Positions 50,266 to 60,156 are shown, counted from the first letter of the stretch. The stretch is 64,000 bases of DNA from Erwinia piriflorinigrans CFBP 5888 (GCF_001050515.1 NZ_CAHS01000015.1:682001-746000); one strand, 5' to 3'. Notes: generated by a model not told the origin, from the sequence alone. Program-made: numbers and translations.

Positions 50266-51921
50266 TCATTTACCGGCCGTCTCGGTACGTTGCACCGCAT
50301 CCAGCGTCGCCTGCTCACGCTCAATGCCGGTCAATTCAGTCAGAACCCCGGCCCGCATCTCCAGCAGCCGATCGGCATGCAGAAAATAGTGGTCGTCATG
50401 GCTGATGGCAAAGACCGTTTTGCCCATCTCGCGTAGCCACGGCAGCAGCTCGCGGTAGAAGATGCGCCGAAAATGCGGGTCCTGATCCGCTGCCCACTCA
50501 TCCAGCAGCAGAATATCGCGCTGGCCGGCGATAGCCAGCAGCAGCGCCAGCCGCTTGGTCTGACCTTTGGATAAATTGAGGTTCAGGACGCGGTTGCCCT
50601 CCAGTTCAATTTTATTCTGCATGTGCAGGCGTTCCAGCCAGCTCCGCACCAGCACCGGATCGGCGGGCTGTCCGTCATCGTCGGTCAGGCGGTCAAACAG
50701 ATGCACGTCGGTGAAAACCGCCGAAAACAGCCGACGATAGCTATCCATTGATGAGTGATGCACGACCTGCCCATCAAGCAGGATGTCACCAGATACCGGC
50801 TGATAAAGCCCGGTAAGCAGCATCGCCAGCGTCGACTTGCCGCTGCCGTTGCCGCCAATCAGAAACACCAGTTCGCCGCGATTTAGCGTCATGTTAATCG
50901 GCCCGACCTTAAAACCGTCCTCACCGTAGTGAAACGACAAATTGCGCAGCTCCAGGGTTTGCCAGTTTTTCGCCGCAGCAGCCTGAGGGAAATCAGCCTT
51001 GTAATCAGCCAGCTTAAGCGTATTGAGTTTGTTAAACGCCACCTGGGCACTCAACAACGTGGGCAATGCCCCCACCGCCGACAGCATCGGGGTACGCAAA
51101 AAAAGCAGGGTCAGGGAGTAAGTGGCCGCCACGGCGGTATCCGCCCAGCCGAGACCGTTTGCCAGCCAGAAAGCCAACCCGATGGCCCCCAGCATCATGA
51201 TGTTCGACCAGTTCACCGCGCTGAGATGAAAGGTGTCGGCGCGCACGATGTGATGACGGTACGTTTTCGCATCTTCACCATATACGTTGTCAAAGATCTG
51301 CTGCGCGCGCTGGCGATTCAGCGCCAGCTCTTTGCGCCCTTCAATGATGGTCTGGAAATCAGCATAAAGGCGATCTTCAGTATCGCGCAGCGTCGCCATA
51401 TGCCGATAGACGCGTGCCACCAGCAGCCAGCCGCCGATAATCGTGAGCGCCACCCATATGGCAGTCACCATCAGCATTTTCGGTGACAGCCAGCCCAGAT
51501 AAGCCGCCGAAGCAACGGTCAGGATAATTCCCTGAATCAGCTCGGGCAGGCGCACAAAGGCAAAAGTTATCGTGCGCACGTCGCTGGTCAGTGCCGCCAG
51601 CAGGCTGGCGCTGCCAATCTGTTCAATGCGCTCGATCCGGGTATCAAGGATGCGTTTAATAAATTCGCCACGCAGGCGATAGACAAAATGATGCCCGAGC
51701 AGAGTCAGGGCAAGCTGTGCGCCAAGCGTGACTGCCAGCAGCAGTAGCAGTAATCCGAGAAACTGCGGCAACACCATCAGTGAGGCATCAAGGGTAACGA
51801 TCAGTTCGCGATTGATAAAGGCGATCAGGCCAATGCCGAGCGCGGCACTGAGCAGACTCAGCACGATGACCAGAATAAACGGCCAGCGATACTGTTTATA
51901 AACGATGTGAAGCAGATCCAT
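50266..51921 (-). CDS. yojI: YojI, ABC exporter of the cyclic-peptide type
   Basis: A 551-residue fused membrane-ATPase exporter (E. coli YojI 547). Six N-terminal membrane helices (about 1-290) are followed by an ATPase domain with Walker [16 protein letters not shown] and Walker [19 protein letters not shown]. coli YojI exports microcin J25 with TolC. The ATG at 51921 ([15 protein letters not shown]) matches E. coli; a TTG at 51948 is less likely. Long near-identity includes [19 protein letters not shown]. It lies downstream of alkB on the same strand, the E. coli order. Confidence 0.93.
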   Translation of the reverse strand: MDLLHIVYKQYRWPFILVIVLSLLSAALGIGLIAFINRELIVTLDASLMVLPQFLGLLLLLLAVTLGAQLALTLLGHHFVYRLRGEFIKRILDTRIERIEQIGSASLLAALTSDVRTITFAFVRLPELIQGIILTVASAAYLGWLSPKMLMVTAIWVALTIIGGWLLVARVYRHMATLRDTEDRLYADFQTIIEGRKELALNRQRAQQIFDNVYGEDAKTYRHHIVRADTFHLSAVNWSNIMMLGAIGLAFWLANGLGWADTAVAATYSLTLLFLRTPMLSAVGALPTLLSAQVAFNKLNTLKLADYKADFPQAAAAKNWQTLELRNLSFHYGEDGFKVGPINMTLNRGELVFLIGGNGSGKSTLAMLLTGLYQPVSGDILLDGQVVHHSSMDSYRRLFSAVFTDVHLFDRLTDDDGQPADPVLVRSWLERLHMQNKIELEGNRVLNLNLSKGQTKRLALLLAIAGQRDILLLDEWAADQDPHFRRIFYRELLPWLREMGKTVFAISHDDHYFLHADRLLEMRAGVLTELTGIEREQATLDAVQRTETAGK

Positions 51922-52016
51922 CAGGACATTCCGGCAGGTAGGTAGCAACCCGCAGTGTAATTACAACTGACATGAGATCAATAACAATTCTCATCCGCGA
52001 TCCCTGCCGCCGTGTG

Positions 52017-52658
52017 CTAGTGCGCACGGCGAAAAGTCAGATTGAAGCGAAATGCCCCGGTCAATGGATGAATTCCCGCTTTAAGCGGCAGAATACCGTG
52101 ATAGCGCAGACGCGATGGCCCTCCCCACACCACCACATCGCCATGTTCTAACAGCACACGTTGTGTGGCATCGCCCCGTTCAAACCCGCCGAATAAAAAT
52201 ATCGCAGGCAGCCCAAGCGATACCGAGACAATCGGCTGACGCAGATCGCGCTCGTCTTTATCCTGATGCAGAGTGAGTTTCGCGCCGGGTTCATAGCGAT
52301 TAATCAGGCAGGCATCAGGGTTAAAACCACTGAATCCCGCTTCGTGGGCGCATTCTTCCGCCAGCTGGCGAAATGTTTGCGGCATCGCTGGCCAGCGATG
52401 GTCGCTGGACTCATCCTGCACACTGTATTGGTAACCGCGTGAATCGGTAGACCAGCCCAAATCGCCGCAGTGGGTCATCGCCACCGACATACGATGTCCT
52501 CCCGGCGTGATACGGTGGTAAAACGGATTGCGGGCGGCAATCTGTTCGACCTGTGCCATCAGCTGCCGCGTGATATCGCGCGCACGGCGGCGCAGGATCA
52601 GCGCACCCTCTGCCAGCGGCTCCTGCCAGGGTTCGTCTTCCGCAAACAGATCGAGCAT
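52017..52658 (-). CDS. alkB: AlkB, DNA/RNA oxidative demethylase
   Basis: Iron- and 2-oxoglutarate-dependent dioxygenase that removes methyl groups from 1-methyladenine and 3-methylcytosine. The 213 residues (E. coli 216) show the iron ligands His131, Asp133 (LHQDKDE) and His187 (RYHGI), and the 2-oxoglutarate arginines Arg204 and Arg210 (RFNLTFR). GGAG precedes the ATG at 52658. In E. coli alkB is the second gene of ada-alkB; here it follows apbE by 19 bp, and ada is missing. Confidence 0.95.
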   Translation of the reverse strand: MLDLFAEDEPWQEPLAEGALILRRRARDITRQLMAQVEQIAARNPFYHRITPGGHRMSVAMTHCGDLGWSTDSRGYQYSVQDESSDHRWPAMPQTFRQLAEECAHEAGFSGFNPDACLINRYEPGAKLTLHQDKDERDLRQPIVSVSLGLPAIFLFGGFERGDATQRVLLEHGDVVVWGGPSRLRYHGILPLKAGIHPLTGAFRFNLTFRRAH

Positions 52659-52677
52659 ATTGACTCCTTAACTATCC

Positions 52678-53724
52678 TTACGGGGAAGTGGGCTGAATGA
52701 AGGCGGCAAACTGAGGCGACATCCAGCTGGTAAATGTATCACCCTGCTTATAAATCAGATAGACCGCCAGCTTTTCACGCAGCGCCAGCGCTTTGGCCTT
52801 TTCCGGGCCTAATACCATCAGCCCGGTATCCCAGCCGTCGGCCTCGAGTGCGGTAGTGGCGATCACTGTGGCAGAGACCAGATTATGCTGAATCGGCCGC
52901 CCTGTTACCGGGTCAATGACGTGAGAAATGCGTTTGCCGTCCAGTTCATAGTAGTTGCGATAGCTGCCGGAGGTGCTGATACCGTGTCCCTGTAAATCAA
53001 CGATGGCCTGTACCGCATTTTCACGATCGGTGGGTTTCTGGATCGCAACCTGCCAGGCCTTGCCCTGCGCATTTTGCCCCCGAGTTAACACCGCGCCGCC
53101 GACCGAGACAAGATAGTGATTAACGCCTTCCTGCTCCATCAGCCGTGCAAGGTGGTCGGTGGCAAACCCCTCGCCTACGGTGGAGAGGTCAACGTACAGC
53201 TCCGGCAGATCCTTTTGCAGATATGACTGGCCTGCACGATTGACCACCTGCAAATGGGACAAACCGGTTATCTTGCGTGCGGCATCAATCTGCGGCTGTG
53301 TCGGGGTTTTCAGCGGCTGCTTATCCGGGCCGAATCCCCACAGATTCACCAGCGGTCCAATGGTAATATCCATTGCACCGCCGGTCTGCTGGCCGATACG
53401 CAACGACTGGGTAACGACATCGGCCATCTCCGCGCTGACGGGCTGTGGTTCGCTGCCACGATATTGATTAAAACGTGACAGAACCGAGTCACTTTTCCAG
53501 GTGGACAACTGATAATCGTCGTTATCAAGACGCTGCTGGATCGCATTTTGCAGCGTTTTTTGCCTTGCCGGATCGACTCCCGCCAGACTTACCCGCCAGA
53601 TTGTTCCCATAGTGTGACCTTGCAACACCATTCCTTCAGATCCTGTCGGAAGCTGATGATCGTCACAGGCTGCCAGCAGGCAAACCACGATGAAACCTGT
53701 AAAGTACCGCCAAATATTGTTCAT
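52678..53724 (-). CDS. apbE: ApbE, FAD:protein FMN transferase lipoprotein
   Basis: Attaches FMN covalently to threonine of periplasmic flavoproteins such as NqrB/C and RnfG/D. The 348 residues (E. coli 351) begin with a lipoprotein signal (LLAAC, Cys20). Catalytic and metal-binding motifs HVIDPVTGRPIQH and TTALEADGWDTGLMVLG are intact, as is STVGEGFATDHLA. It is directly upstream of alkB (19 bp gap), so both may share a promoter. In E. coli ada separates them. Confidence 0.94.
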   Translation of the reverse strand: MNNIWRYFTGFIVVCLLAACDDHQLPTGSEGMVLQGHTMGTIWRVSLAGVDPARQKTLQNAIQQRLDNDDYQLSTWKSDSVLSRFNQYRGSEPQPVSAEMADVVTQSLRIGQQTGGAMDITIGPLVNLWGFGPDKQPLKTPTQPQIDAARKITGLSHLQVVNRAGQSYLQKDLPELYVDLSTVGEGFATDHLARLMEQEGVNHYLVSVGGAVLTRGQNAQGKAWQVAIQKPTDRENAVQAIVDLQGHGISTSGSYRNYYELDGKRISHVIDPVTGRPIQHNLVSATVIATTALEADGWDTGLMVLGPEKAKALALREKLAVYLIYKQGDTFTSWMSPQFAAFIQPTSP

Positions 53725-53862
53725 TTTTTATCTGCAACCTTGATTAAAAATTGGTACGAGCCGAGCTGTACCGGCGAAAAAAACGGGATCCAGCACCTTG
53801 ATCTCCACTTATTTGCTCACCAGAATGGGGGACATGCAGAAGCACATTACAGGAGAGCCAAA

Positions 53863-53973
53863 ATGATTTACTGCGCGTTGCTGACCATATTCGCGGCAGC
53901 GATTATCTTTGCGGGCTATAAGCATTACAAGCAGGCCCGTATGAAAAAGCTGCACGGCCCCTATCAGCGCTAG
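53863..53973 (+). CDS. Small membrane protein (36 residues)
   Basis: A 36-codon ORF with an AGGAG ribosome binding site eight bases upstream of the ATG at 53863. The product has a single hydrophobic segment (IYCALLTIFAAAIIFAGY) and a basic tail (KHYKQARMKKLHGPYQR), giving a positive-inside orientation with the C-terminus in the cytoplasm. It is divergent from apbE. No family is recognised. The combination of start signal and transmembrane pattern supports a real gene. Confidence 0.55.
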   Translation: MIYCALLTIFAAAIIFAGYKHYKQARMKKLHGPYQR

Positions 53974-54157
53974 CGCCGGGCTGCTCTTATCGGCTGGCCC
54001 GGTATTAACGCCTTCCGGCACCACTTTGACGCATACTGCACCTGACTGACGCAATAATGTGCCACAAGTCACCTGACAATCCCCTCAATCAGCTCTTTTT
54101 TCACCTGGCACGTTTCATGCTTCTCTCCTGTTACAGTGATTAATGGGGGATTGAGCG

Positions 54158-54313
54158 ATGTATGGTAAAAATCTGTTGAAAGCGAACCTGAAACGGCTGC
54201 GACTACTACGTTTCTCATCCTTTACGCTAGGCGGAGTCGGCCTTGAAGGTAGCTATTTATCGATGACGGCGCAAAAGCCTGCAAAAAAAACGGCGGGTGG
54301 TTTCCAGGCATAA
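54158..54313 (+). CDS. Small basic hypothetical protein (51 residues)
   Basis: A 51-codon ORF starting at 54158 with GGGGGA upstream. The product begins MYGKNLLKANLKRLRLLRFS, strongly basic and amphipathic, and then Gly/Ser-rich with an AKKTAGG tail. No family is recognised and there is no clear membrane segment. It ends 19 bp before the ompC/ORF terminator hairpin, which would also serve this gene on the plus strand. Confidence 0.4.
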   Translation: MYGKNLLKANLKRLRLLRFSSFTLGGVGLEGSYLSMTAQKPAKKTAGGFQA

Positions 54314-54331
54314 GATAAAGAAAGGGTTTGA

Positions 54332-54370
54332 TGACAAAACGCCCGCTGTAATGCAGCGGGCGTTTTGTCA
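54332..54370. terminator. Bidirectional terminator downstream of ompC
   Basis: A perfect 17-bp inverted repeat, TGACAAAACGCCCGCTG with a TAATG loop, lies 24 bp past the ompC stop on the minus strand. Internal TTTTG tracts on both arms suit intrinsic termination in either direction. Confidence 0.85.
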
Positions 54371-54394
54371 CTTCTACTGATGTATCAGCGCAGC

Positions 54395-55501
54395 TTAGAA
54401 CTGATAAACCAGACCGGTTGCCACCACATTATCGGTATTGATACCGGCCGCTTCGGTGAAGTCATTTTTGTCCAGCAGGTTGATCTGGTAATCAACGTAG
54501 GCAGACATATTTTTGTTGAAGTAATACGTTGCACCCACGTCGACATACTGCTTCAGGTTCTGGGTTCCCCAGTTCTGAATATCAGTACCGCGCGAAGTGA
54601 CGTAGGCCAGAGAAGGACGCAGGCCAAAGTCGAACTGGTACTGCGCTACCAGCTCCCAGTTTTGCGCTTTATCCGCAAAACCGTAGGCGGCCAGGTTATC
54701 GCTGCTGCCGAACCGCGTTGCGTTATAAGACTGGGTGTACATGGCAGCCAGGTAGATATTGTTTGCATCATATTTCAGACCACCGGAATAGGCTTCTGCT
54801 TTGTCACCCTGACCTAACAACGTCCCCCGGTTCTGGCTATCAGTCCGGTCGGATGAAAACATTGCCGCTCCTGCGCTGAAACCCGCCCCAAAATCGTAAG
54901 AGGCAGAAAGACCATAGCCGTCACCATTCTGCGCAACCGCACTGCGGTTACCGGCAGTTTCAGCGTTGCTATCATTCTTGCCCTGATACTGAATGGCAAA
55001 ATTCAAGCCATCAACCAGACCAAAGAAATTGTTATTACGGTAGGTTGCCAGGCCGTTACCACGCTGGAACATATAGTTGTCAGCGCCATAGGTATCCCCA
55101 CCAAACTCCGGCAGCACGTCAGTCCAGGCCCCGATGTCGTACAGCACGCCGTAATTACGTCCATAATCAAAGGAACCCGCATCGCCGAACTTCAGCCCGG
55201 CAAAACCAACACGCGTGAAGCTGTTAGCCGTACCCTGGGCTTCTGCCGTGTTTAACGCCGCCTGATACTCCCACTGGCCGTAACCGGTTAACTGGTCAGA
55301 AATCTGCGTTTCGCCTTTGAAACCCAGACGCATATACGACTGGTCACCGTCTGAATCAGAACTGTTGGAAAAATAGTGCAGACCATCCACTTTACCAAAC
55401 AGGTCGAGCTTGTTTCCGTCTTTATTATAAATTTCAGCCGCACCCGCTGAGCCAGCGGCCAGTAGTGCCGGAACCATCAGGGAAAGAGCACGAAGTTTCA
55501 T
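54395..55501 (-). CDS. ompC: Outer-membrane porin OmpC
   Basis: General trimeric porin of 368 residues with a signal peptide (about 1-21, AGA-AEIY). Sixteen beta strands are expected; the loop 3 motif [13 protein letters not shown] and the terminal strand ending in Phe (VATGLVYQF) are present. GAGG precedes the ATG at 55501. Flanking apbE, micF and rcsDBC identify it as OmpC rather than OmpF. Control by OmpR is expected; the 320-bp upstream region also contains the start of the divergent MicF RNA. Confidence 0.93.
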   Translation of the reverse strand: MKLRALSLMVPALLAAGSAGAAEIYNKDGNKLDLFGKVDGLHYFSNSSDSDGDQSYMRLGFKGETQISDQLTGYGQWEYQAALNTAEAQGTANSFTRVGFAGLKFGDAGSFDYGRNYGVLYDIGAWTDVLPEFGGDTYGADNYMFQRGNGLATYRNNNFFGLVDGLNFAIQYQGKNDSNAETAGNRSAVAQNGDGYGLSASYDFGAGFSAGAAMFSSDRTDSQNRGTLLGQGDKAEAYSGGLKYDANNIYLAAMYTQSYNATRFGSSDNLAAYGFADKAQNWELVAQYQFDFGLRPSLAYVTSRGTDIQNWGTQNLKQYVDVGATYYFNKNMSAYVDYQINLLDKNDFTEAAGINTDNVVATGLVYQF

Positions 55502-55821
55502 TTTAATACCTCTGAATTATTAGTTTTATATTGCCACCGCGTGCTAAACATCAAAATTAAGCACTTAGTGCTATAGTAAGGTGAGAAGGGTAATAATCCA
55601 TCAGGAAAATGCTACTAATTTCCCAAAAGTGTTTCAGTGAAGCGACAATATATTTCCACATGTGTAGTTACAGGAAACCTCCGACTGGAATGCAAAAAAC
55701 CAATTAAGGCACGCAATGATAAGAAATAATAAAAACCACTAAATTCATATTGTTAGTTAAACGTAAGATCATACGCACTGAATGATAAAAATCATTCCTA
55801 ACTAAAAGGTATTATCCACAC
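55502..55821. promoter_or_regulatory. ompC-micF divergent regulatory region
   Basis: About 320 AT-rich bases between divergent ompC and micF. In E. coli this space holds the OmpR sites for both. Candidate OmpR-like direct repeats lie at about 55640-55680 (TGTAACTACACATGTGGAAATA on the minus strand, shortened), but they were not scored. A TATTAT at 55810-55815 sits seven bases before the micF 5' end and fits a -10 element. Confidence 0.5.
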
Positions 55822-55910
55822 GCTATCATCATTTTTATTATTATCTTCATTTCACGGAATGAACCGCAAGACTTAGTATTCCCGCCAGGCATTATGCCTG
55901 GCGTTTTTTT
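55822..55910 (+). ncRNA. micF: MicF antisense small RNA
   Basis: Divergent from ompC, as in E. coli. The 5' end GCTATCATCATT is identical to the first 12 bases of E. coli MicF, the part that pairs with the ompF mRNA start. The middle is AT-rich and diverged, and the 3' end is an intrinsic terminator (CGCCAGGC-ATTAT-GCCTGGCG followed by seven T). Length about 89 nt against 93 in E. coli. It would repress ompF-type porin synthesis through Hfq. Ends are inferred by comparison. Confidence 0.8.
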
Positions 55911-56465
55911 GCCTGTTTATCGTTAAACAACGACAATTATCAACAACAGTCATTAAATTATGACAGGGAAAGCACTGATCTTTATTAAGACAGAAGCGGA
56001 TGATATTTCGTCATGTGCGGATCATGAATTGCCTCCTGGCAAAGCCCGACAGCTTGACCAAAGATCGGGACTGACGTCGCTTTTACGCCGTTTAATGACA
56101 CCATCACTCCCAGAGACTCACGGGATAATCCGGATATTATTGCTTCACCCCAAGCGGGAACTCGTCTGTGTAAGGCCTCTGCTCCCCGGAGCGCACCGTC
56201 CATCATCTTTTGAAATCATTAATGAAAAAAACTGTTTTTTATAAGTGACTTACAGAATATTACTGTCAATTTTATGTTAAGAAAACAGAGAGGAAATTTT
56301 ATTTAAAGGAATATTCTGATAAACATTCAGGATTATTTAGGTTATTAAGCTCGAATATCTTGCAAAATTGCGCTAACCACTCTTCAACTTCGGGATTTAC
56401 TTTATTAACTGGTCGTACTTGTGATAGAAGTTGGCACTGTTTACACGAAATGCAACAGGGATAAC
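55911..56465. other. Gene-free interval downstream of micF
   Basis: About 555 bp. Overlapping frames on both strands between 55960 and 56244 lack ribosome binding sites and recognisable features. The second half (56240-56400) is AT-rich and may hold the promoter for rcsD or the ORF before it. Confidence 0.35.
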
Positions 56466-56834
56466 ATGAGCAAAATGGACGTGCAGGTCTGCTTCATAGA
56501 CTTACCGACAATCCGGCATGCAATTCGCACGGTGTTCCCCACCGTGGCTATTGGCATGGTCTCACGGAACACTCAGGGACTTTATGCCAAAAATCTTGCT
56601 CCGCAAAGTGCCACCCACCTTATCCCCATATGGTTGAATACGGCGAGGCGGCCGGAGAAGATATCGTCAGATTTCGTCATTTCGCACATTACAACCCCAG
56701 TAGATAAGGGTATTCTGAGTGCCCTGCTTTTGGCCGGATTTATCTCACTTTTTTCCAGCATCATCCTGGCGTACAGAGCCACGGCGAGGCTGCTTTCAGT
56801 TATGGCGACCTGCGCCCGGCTGTTTACAAGGTAA
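56466..56834 (+). CDS. Hypothetical ORF upstream of rcsD (possibly a decayed gene)
   Basis: A 122-codon frame from the ATG at 56466 (MSKMDVQVCFIDLPTIRHAI) with AGGG upstream, ending 15 bp before the rcsD start. A hydrophobic segment lies near residues 81-99 (GILSALLLAGFISLFSSII). Part of the C-terminus, TPVDKGILSALL, vaguely recalls the start of a LuxR-type helix-turn-helix, but spacing and key residues do not fit. E. coli has no gene here. It may be a remnant; no function is assigned. Confidence 0.35.
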   Translation: MSKMDVQVCFIDLPTIRHAIRTVFPTVAIGMVSRNTQGLYAKNLAPQSATHLIPIWLNTARRPEKISSDFVISHITTPVDKGILSALLLAGFISLFSSIILAYRATARLLSVMATCARLFTR

Positions 56835-56849
56835 TTGGGGTTTTACTGC

Positions 56850-59507
56850 ATGTTGCCATATAAATTTCCGCTAACTTCCGGCAATGTCACACGCTTTTTT
56901 GTGGTGTTTATCCTGGTGCTGCTGCTAGCCACCGGGTTTATGATCCATAACGCGGTTAACGCCTGGTTGACGGAAAAGCGCTTCGCGATGGAAGATATTT
57001 CTCATGCCATGCAGAAACGCATTGATACCTATCGTTTAGCCGCCTGGCAGATATATGAGAATCTGGCTGCCGATGCTGCCGGCAATACAGCGCCCAGCAA
57101 TCTACAGGAAATGCCGTTGCAGCCGGATATCTATTATGTGGAAAAAACCCGGCGGAAAACTGAGGCGCTGATTTTTGGCCCACATGAGAGAACTGCACTG
57201 GATATGACAAGCCGCATGTCCAGTTATCTCGATACCCTGTGGGGCGCGGAAAACAGCACCTGGTCAATGTACTTTCTCAATGGTCAGGATAATAGCCTGA
57301 TCCTGATTTCTACCCTTCCGCTGAAAGATATGACCGCACGCGATAAAGACAATGCCATCAGCAATATCGTTGAGGCACGGCGCGCGGAGATGTTGCAGAT
57401 GGCCAATGCGCTGGATGAGCGCGAAAGTTTTTCACCGTTACGCCGCTTTACCTGGCAAAACGATCGCTATTTTACCGTACGCACCACCTTCAATCAGCCG
57501 GGTCATCTGGCTACCGTTGTCGCTTTTGACCTCCCGGTGAATGACATCATTCAGCGCAATATGCCGCTGGATAATTTCCAGCTAAAGCAGGATGCGACCC
57601 CGCCCCCTACAGAGAGCGATGATCAGGGAAGCAGTACCTATGTCACCTGGATGAATCCAGATATCGCGGTGACGGCCACCCTGCCCGGCACCCCACTTCA
57701 ACTCATCTATCGGGTGCCGATCACCGGTCTGGTGGTGGATACCCTGCATAATTTGCTTTGGCCACTGCTGGCTAATCTCGGACTGCTGTTGCTGTCACTG
57801 GCGGGGTTAATACTGTTGCGCCAGCAATCTTTACGCCCAAGTGAAAATCTGAGTGTCGAACTGGAAGCGGCGCGTCTGCTAAACGAAGAAATCGTCGGCA
57901 GATTACCACTCGGGCTACTGGTGTACGATTTTGTCAATAACCGCACTATTATTAGTAATAAAATTGCCGACCATCTGCTGCCACATCTTAACCTGCAAAA
58001 AATCATTAATATGTCCGATCAGCATCAGGGCGTTTTGCAAGCTACGGTGAATAACGAGGTGTATGAAATCCGACATGCGCGCAGCGAACTGTCACCTCAT
58101 ACCCAGCTGTTTATGATGCGCGATCAGGATCGTGAATTATTGGTAAACAAAAAACTGCATAAAGCACAGCAGGTGTTAGATAAAAATCACCAGGCGCGCC
58201 AGCAACTGTTACAGAATCTCGGCCAGGCGTTACAGCGCCCGTTACACGGTGTTATTGCCAGTTTGCAGCGACTTGGCAATGAGCACGATCTTGAGCAAGT
58301 TAATGCATCCCTGGAAGCTTCCCAGGCCCTGAGCCGTCTGGTCGACGATATCGTTTTGCTTAACCAGCTGGAAACCCTTGATTGGGCACCGGACGCCTGC
58401 CCGTTCAAGCTACAGTCCCTGCTGGATGAGCTGGTGGGTGAAATCCTGCCGATGATGCGGCGTAAAGGATTGTCGCTAACGATTGCCAATCATCTTAACA
58501 GCGATGAGGTGCGTTTTAGCGATCGCAGGGCCTTAGCAAAAATTCTCTCTACTTTGTTGCACTATGCCGTCACCACCACCACCTGGGGGCGTATCAGTCT
58601 CACCGTCACTTCACCGAAAGATAGCAAGGACAGGCTATCCATTGAGATTGTTGATACCGGGGCGGGACTGTCCGCAGATGAAATGGCCAATACAGAATTT
58701 CCATTTCTTGGTGAGACTCATCAGGATCGCTACGGTCAGGCATCGGGAATGGCCTTTTTCCTGTGTAAACAGCTGTGTAAACAGTTGGGAGGACACCTGG
58801 ACATTAGCGCTCTCCAGGACATTGGCACGCGCTACAGTATTGAACTTCATGCTCCGCCTGAACCACAGCCAGGACATGAAGAGAAGCTGCTAGAAGGGGT
58901 GAATGCACTGATTGATATTACCGTTGAGGACGTGCGTAAAATCGTCGTTCGCCAGTTAGAAAACTGGGGAGCCAGCTGCATCACGCCAGATGAACGCTTC
59001 TCTGGCCAACAACACGATGTTCTCATTACTGACGAACCCGAACATCTAACATCCTGGTCACTGCTGGTCACGGATGATGACCCCGGTTTTACCCCAATAG
59101 CCGGCAACCAGTACCGGGTAAATTTCAATATCAGTAGCGCGATGCAGGATGCGTTACTGATGCTGATCGAACAACAGCTGGCGCAGGACGAGCTGGCTGA
59201 CGATGGCGCTGAGCAGCAGGACACGGCTCAGCTGTTCGCCAGCGGCTACCTGCAGCTTTTTATAGAGACAGTACCAGATGATATCAAGAGACTGTATAAT
59301 GAAACGGCAAACAGAGATTATAGTACGCTGGCGCAGACCGCACATCGGCTGAAAGGCGTGTTTGCCATGTTGAATTTATCACCGGGTAAACAGCTTTGTG
59401 AAACATTAGAGCGTCACATTCAACATCGTGATGAAGCTAACATTAAAAATACCACCAGTGAAGTTGACACTTACGTCAAAGATCTCCTGCAGCAAGGTAA
59501 CCAATAA
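56850..59507 (+). CDS. rcsD: Phosphotransfer protein RcsD
   Basis: Inner-membrane phosphotransfer protein of the Rcs envelope-stress system, passing phosphate from RcsC to RcsB. The ATG at 56850 gives 885 residues (E. coli 890); a TTG at 56835 is an alternative. Two membrane segments (about 15-36 and 300-325) bound a periplasmic sensor, then come a degenerate kinase-like ATPase region (about 455-680), an ABL-like domain and the C-terminal Hpt with phosphorylated His832 in TAHRLKGVFAML. rcsB starts 1 bp after the stop. Confidence 0.94.
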   Translation: MLPYKFPLTSGNVTRFFVVFILVLLLATGFMIHNAVNAWLTEKRFAMEDISHAMQKRIDTYRLAAWQIYENLAADAAGNTAPSNLQEMPLQPDIYYVEKTRRKTEALIFGPHERTALDMTSRMSSYLDTLWGAENSTWSMYFLNGQDNSLILISTLPLKDMTARDKDNAISNIVEARRAEMLQMANALDERESFSPLRRFTWQNDRYFTVRTTFNQPGHLATVVAFDLPVNDIIQRNMPLDNFQLKQDATPPPTESDDQGSSTYVTWMNPDIAVTATLPGTPLQLIYRVPITGLVVDTLHNLLWPLLANLGLLLLSLAGLILLRQQSLRPSENLSVELEAARLLNEEIVGRLPLGLLVYDFVNNRTIISNKIADHLLPHLNLQKIINMSDQHQGVLQATVNNEVYEIRHARSELSPHTQLFMMRDQDRELLVNKKLHKAQQVLDKNHQARQQLLQNLGQALQRPLHGVIASLQRLGNEHDLEQVNASLEASQALSRLVDDIVLLNQLETLDWAPDACPFKLQSLLDELVGEILPMMRRKGLSLTIANHLNSDEVRFSDRRALAKILSTLLHYAVTTTTWGRISLTVTSPKDSKDRLSIEIVDTGAGLSADEMANTEFPFLGETHQDRYGQASGMAFFLCKQLCKQLGGHLDISALQDIGTRYSIELHAPPEPQPGHEEKLLEGVNALIDITVEDVRKIVVRQLENWGASCITPDERFSGQQHDVLITDEPEHLTSWSLLVTDDDPGFTPIAGNQYRVNFNISSAMQDALLMLIEQQLAQDELADDGAEQQDTAQLFASGYLQLFIETVPDDIKRLYNETANRDYSTLAQTAHRLKGVFAMLNLSPGKQLCETLERHIQHRDEANIKNTTSEVDTYVKDLLQQGNQ

Positions 59508-59508
59508 T

Positions 59509-60156
59509 ATGAATAATCTGAATGTCATTATTGCCGACGACCATCCTATTGTTCTGTTCGGCATTCGTAAGTCACTCGAACAAATTGAGTGGGTCAACGT
59601 GGTTGGCGAGTTTGAAGATTCGACGGCATTAATTAACAGCCTGTCCAAACTTGACGCTAATGTTCTGGTCACTGACCTCTCAATGCCTGGCGAAAAATAT
59701 GGCGACGGCATCACGCTAATCAAATATATCAAGCGCCATTACCCCGATTTGTCGATTATTGTTCTGACCATGAATAATAACCCAGCTATTCTGAGCGCCG
59801 TGCTGGATCTCGACATCGAAGGTATCGTTCTAAAACAGGGCGCGCCAACCGACCTGCCTAAGGCCCTGGCTGCCCTGCAGAAAGGTAAGAAGTATACCCC
59901 GGACAGCGTAGCGAAACTGTTGGAGAAAATCAGCGCGGGTGGCTACGGCGATAAACGTCTGTCACCGAAAGAGAGCGAAGTATTGCGTCTGTTTGCCGAA
60001 GGCTTCCTGGTCACCGAAATAGCCAAGAAACTCAACCGCAGTATTAAAACCATTAGCAGCCAAAAAAAGTCAGCGATGATGAAATTAGGTGTAGATAACG
60101 ATATTGCTCTGCTTAACTACCTGTCATCGGTCAGCATGACGCCCGTAGAAAAATAA
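59509..60156 (+). CDS. rcsB: Response regulator RcsB
   Basis: Transcription factor of the Rcs phosphorelay, controlling capsule (exopolysaccharide), motility and envelope genes alone or with RcsA. The ATG at 59509 (MNNLNVIIADDHPIVLFGIR) gives 215 residues (E. coli 216). The receiver carries acidic Asp10 and Asp11, phosphorylated Asp56 (VTDLSMPG) and Lys in VLKQG. The C-terminal LuxR-type helix-turn-helix is LSPKESEVLRLFAEGFLVTE and KKLNRSIKTISSQKKSAM. In Erwinia, Rcs is needed for amylovoran-type capsule. Confidence 0.97.
   Translation: MNNLNVIIADDHPIVLFGIRKSLEQIEWVNVVGEFEDSTALINSLSKLDANVLVTDLSMPGEKYGDGITLIKYIKRHYPDLSIIVLTMNNNPAILSAVLDLDIEGIVLKQGAPTDLPKALAALQKGKKYTPDSVAKLLEKISAGGYGDKRLSPKESEVLRLFAEGFLVTEIAKKLNRSIKTISSQKKSAMMKLGVDNDIALLNYLSSVSMTPVEK

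Noticed and set aside
55960..56244. Overlapping frames on both strands after micF
   Set aside because: No ribosome binding site, low-complexity composition, no recognisable motif.
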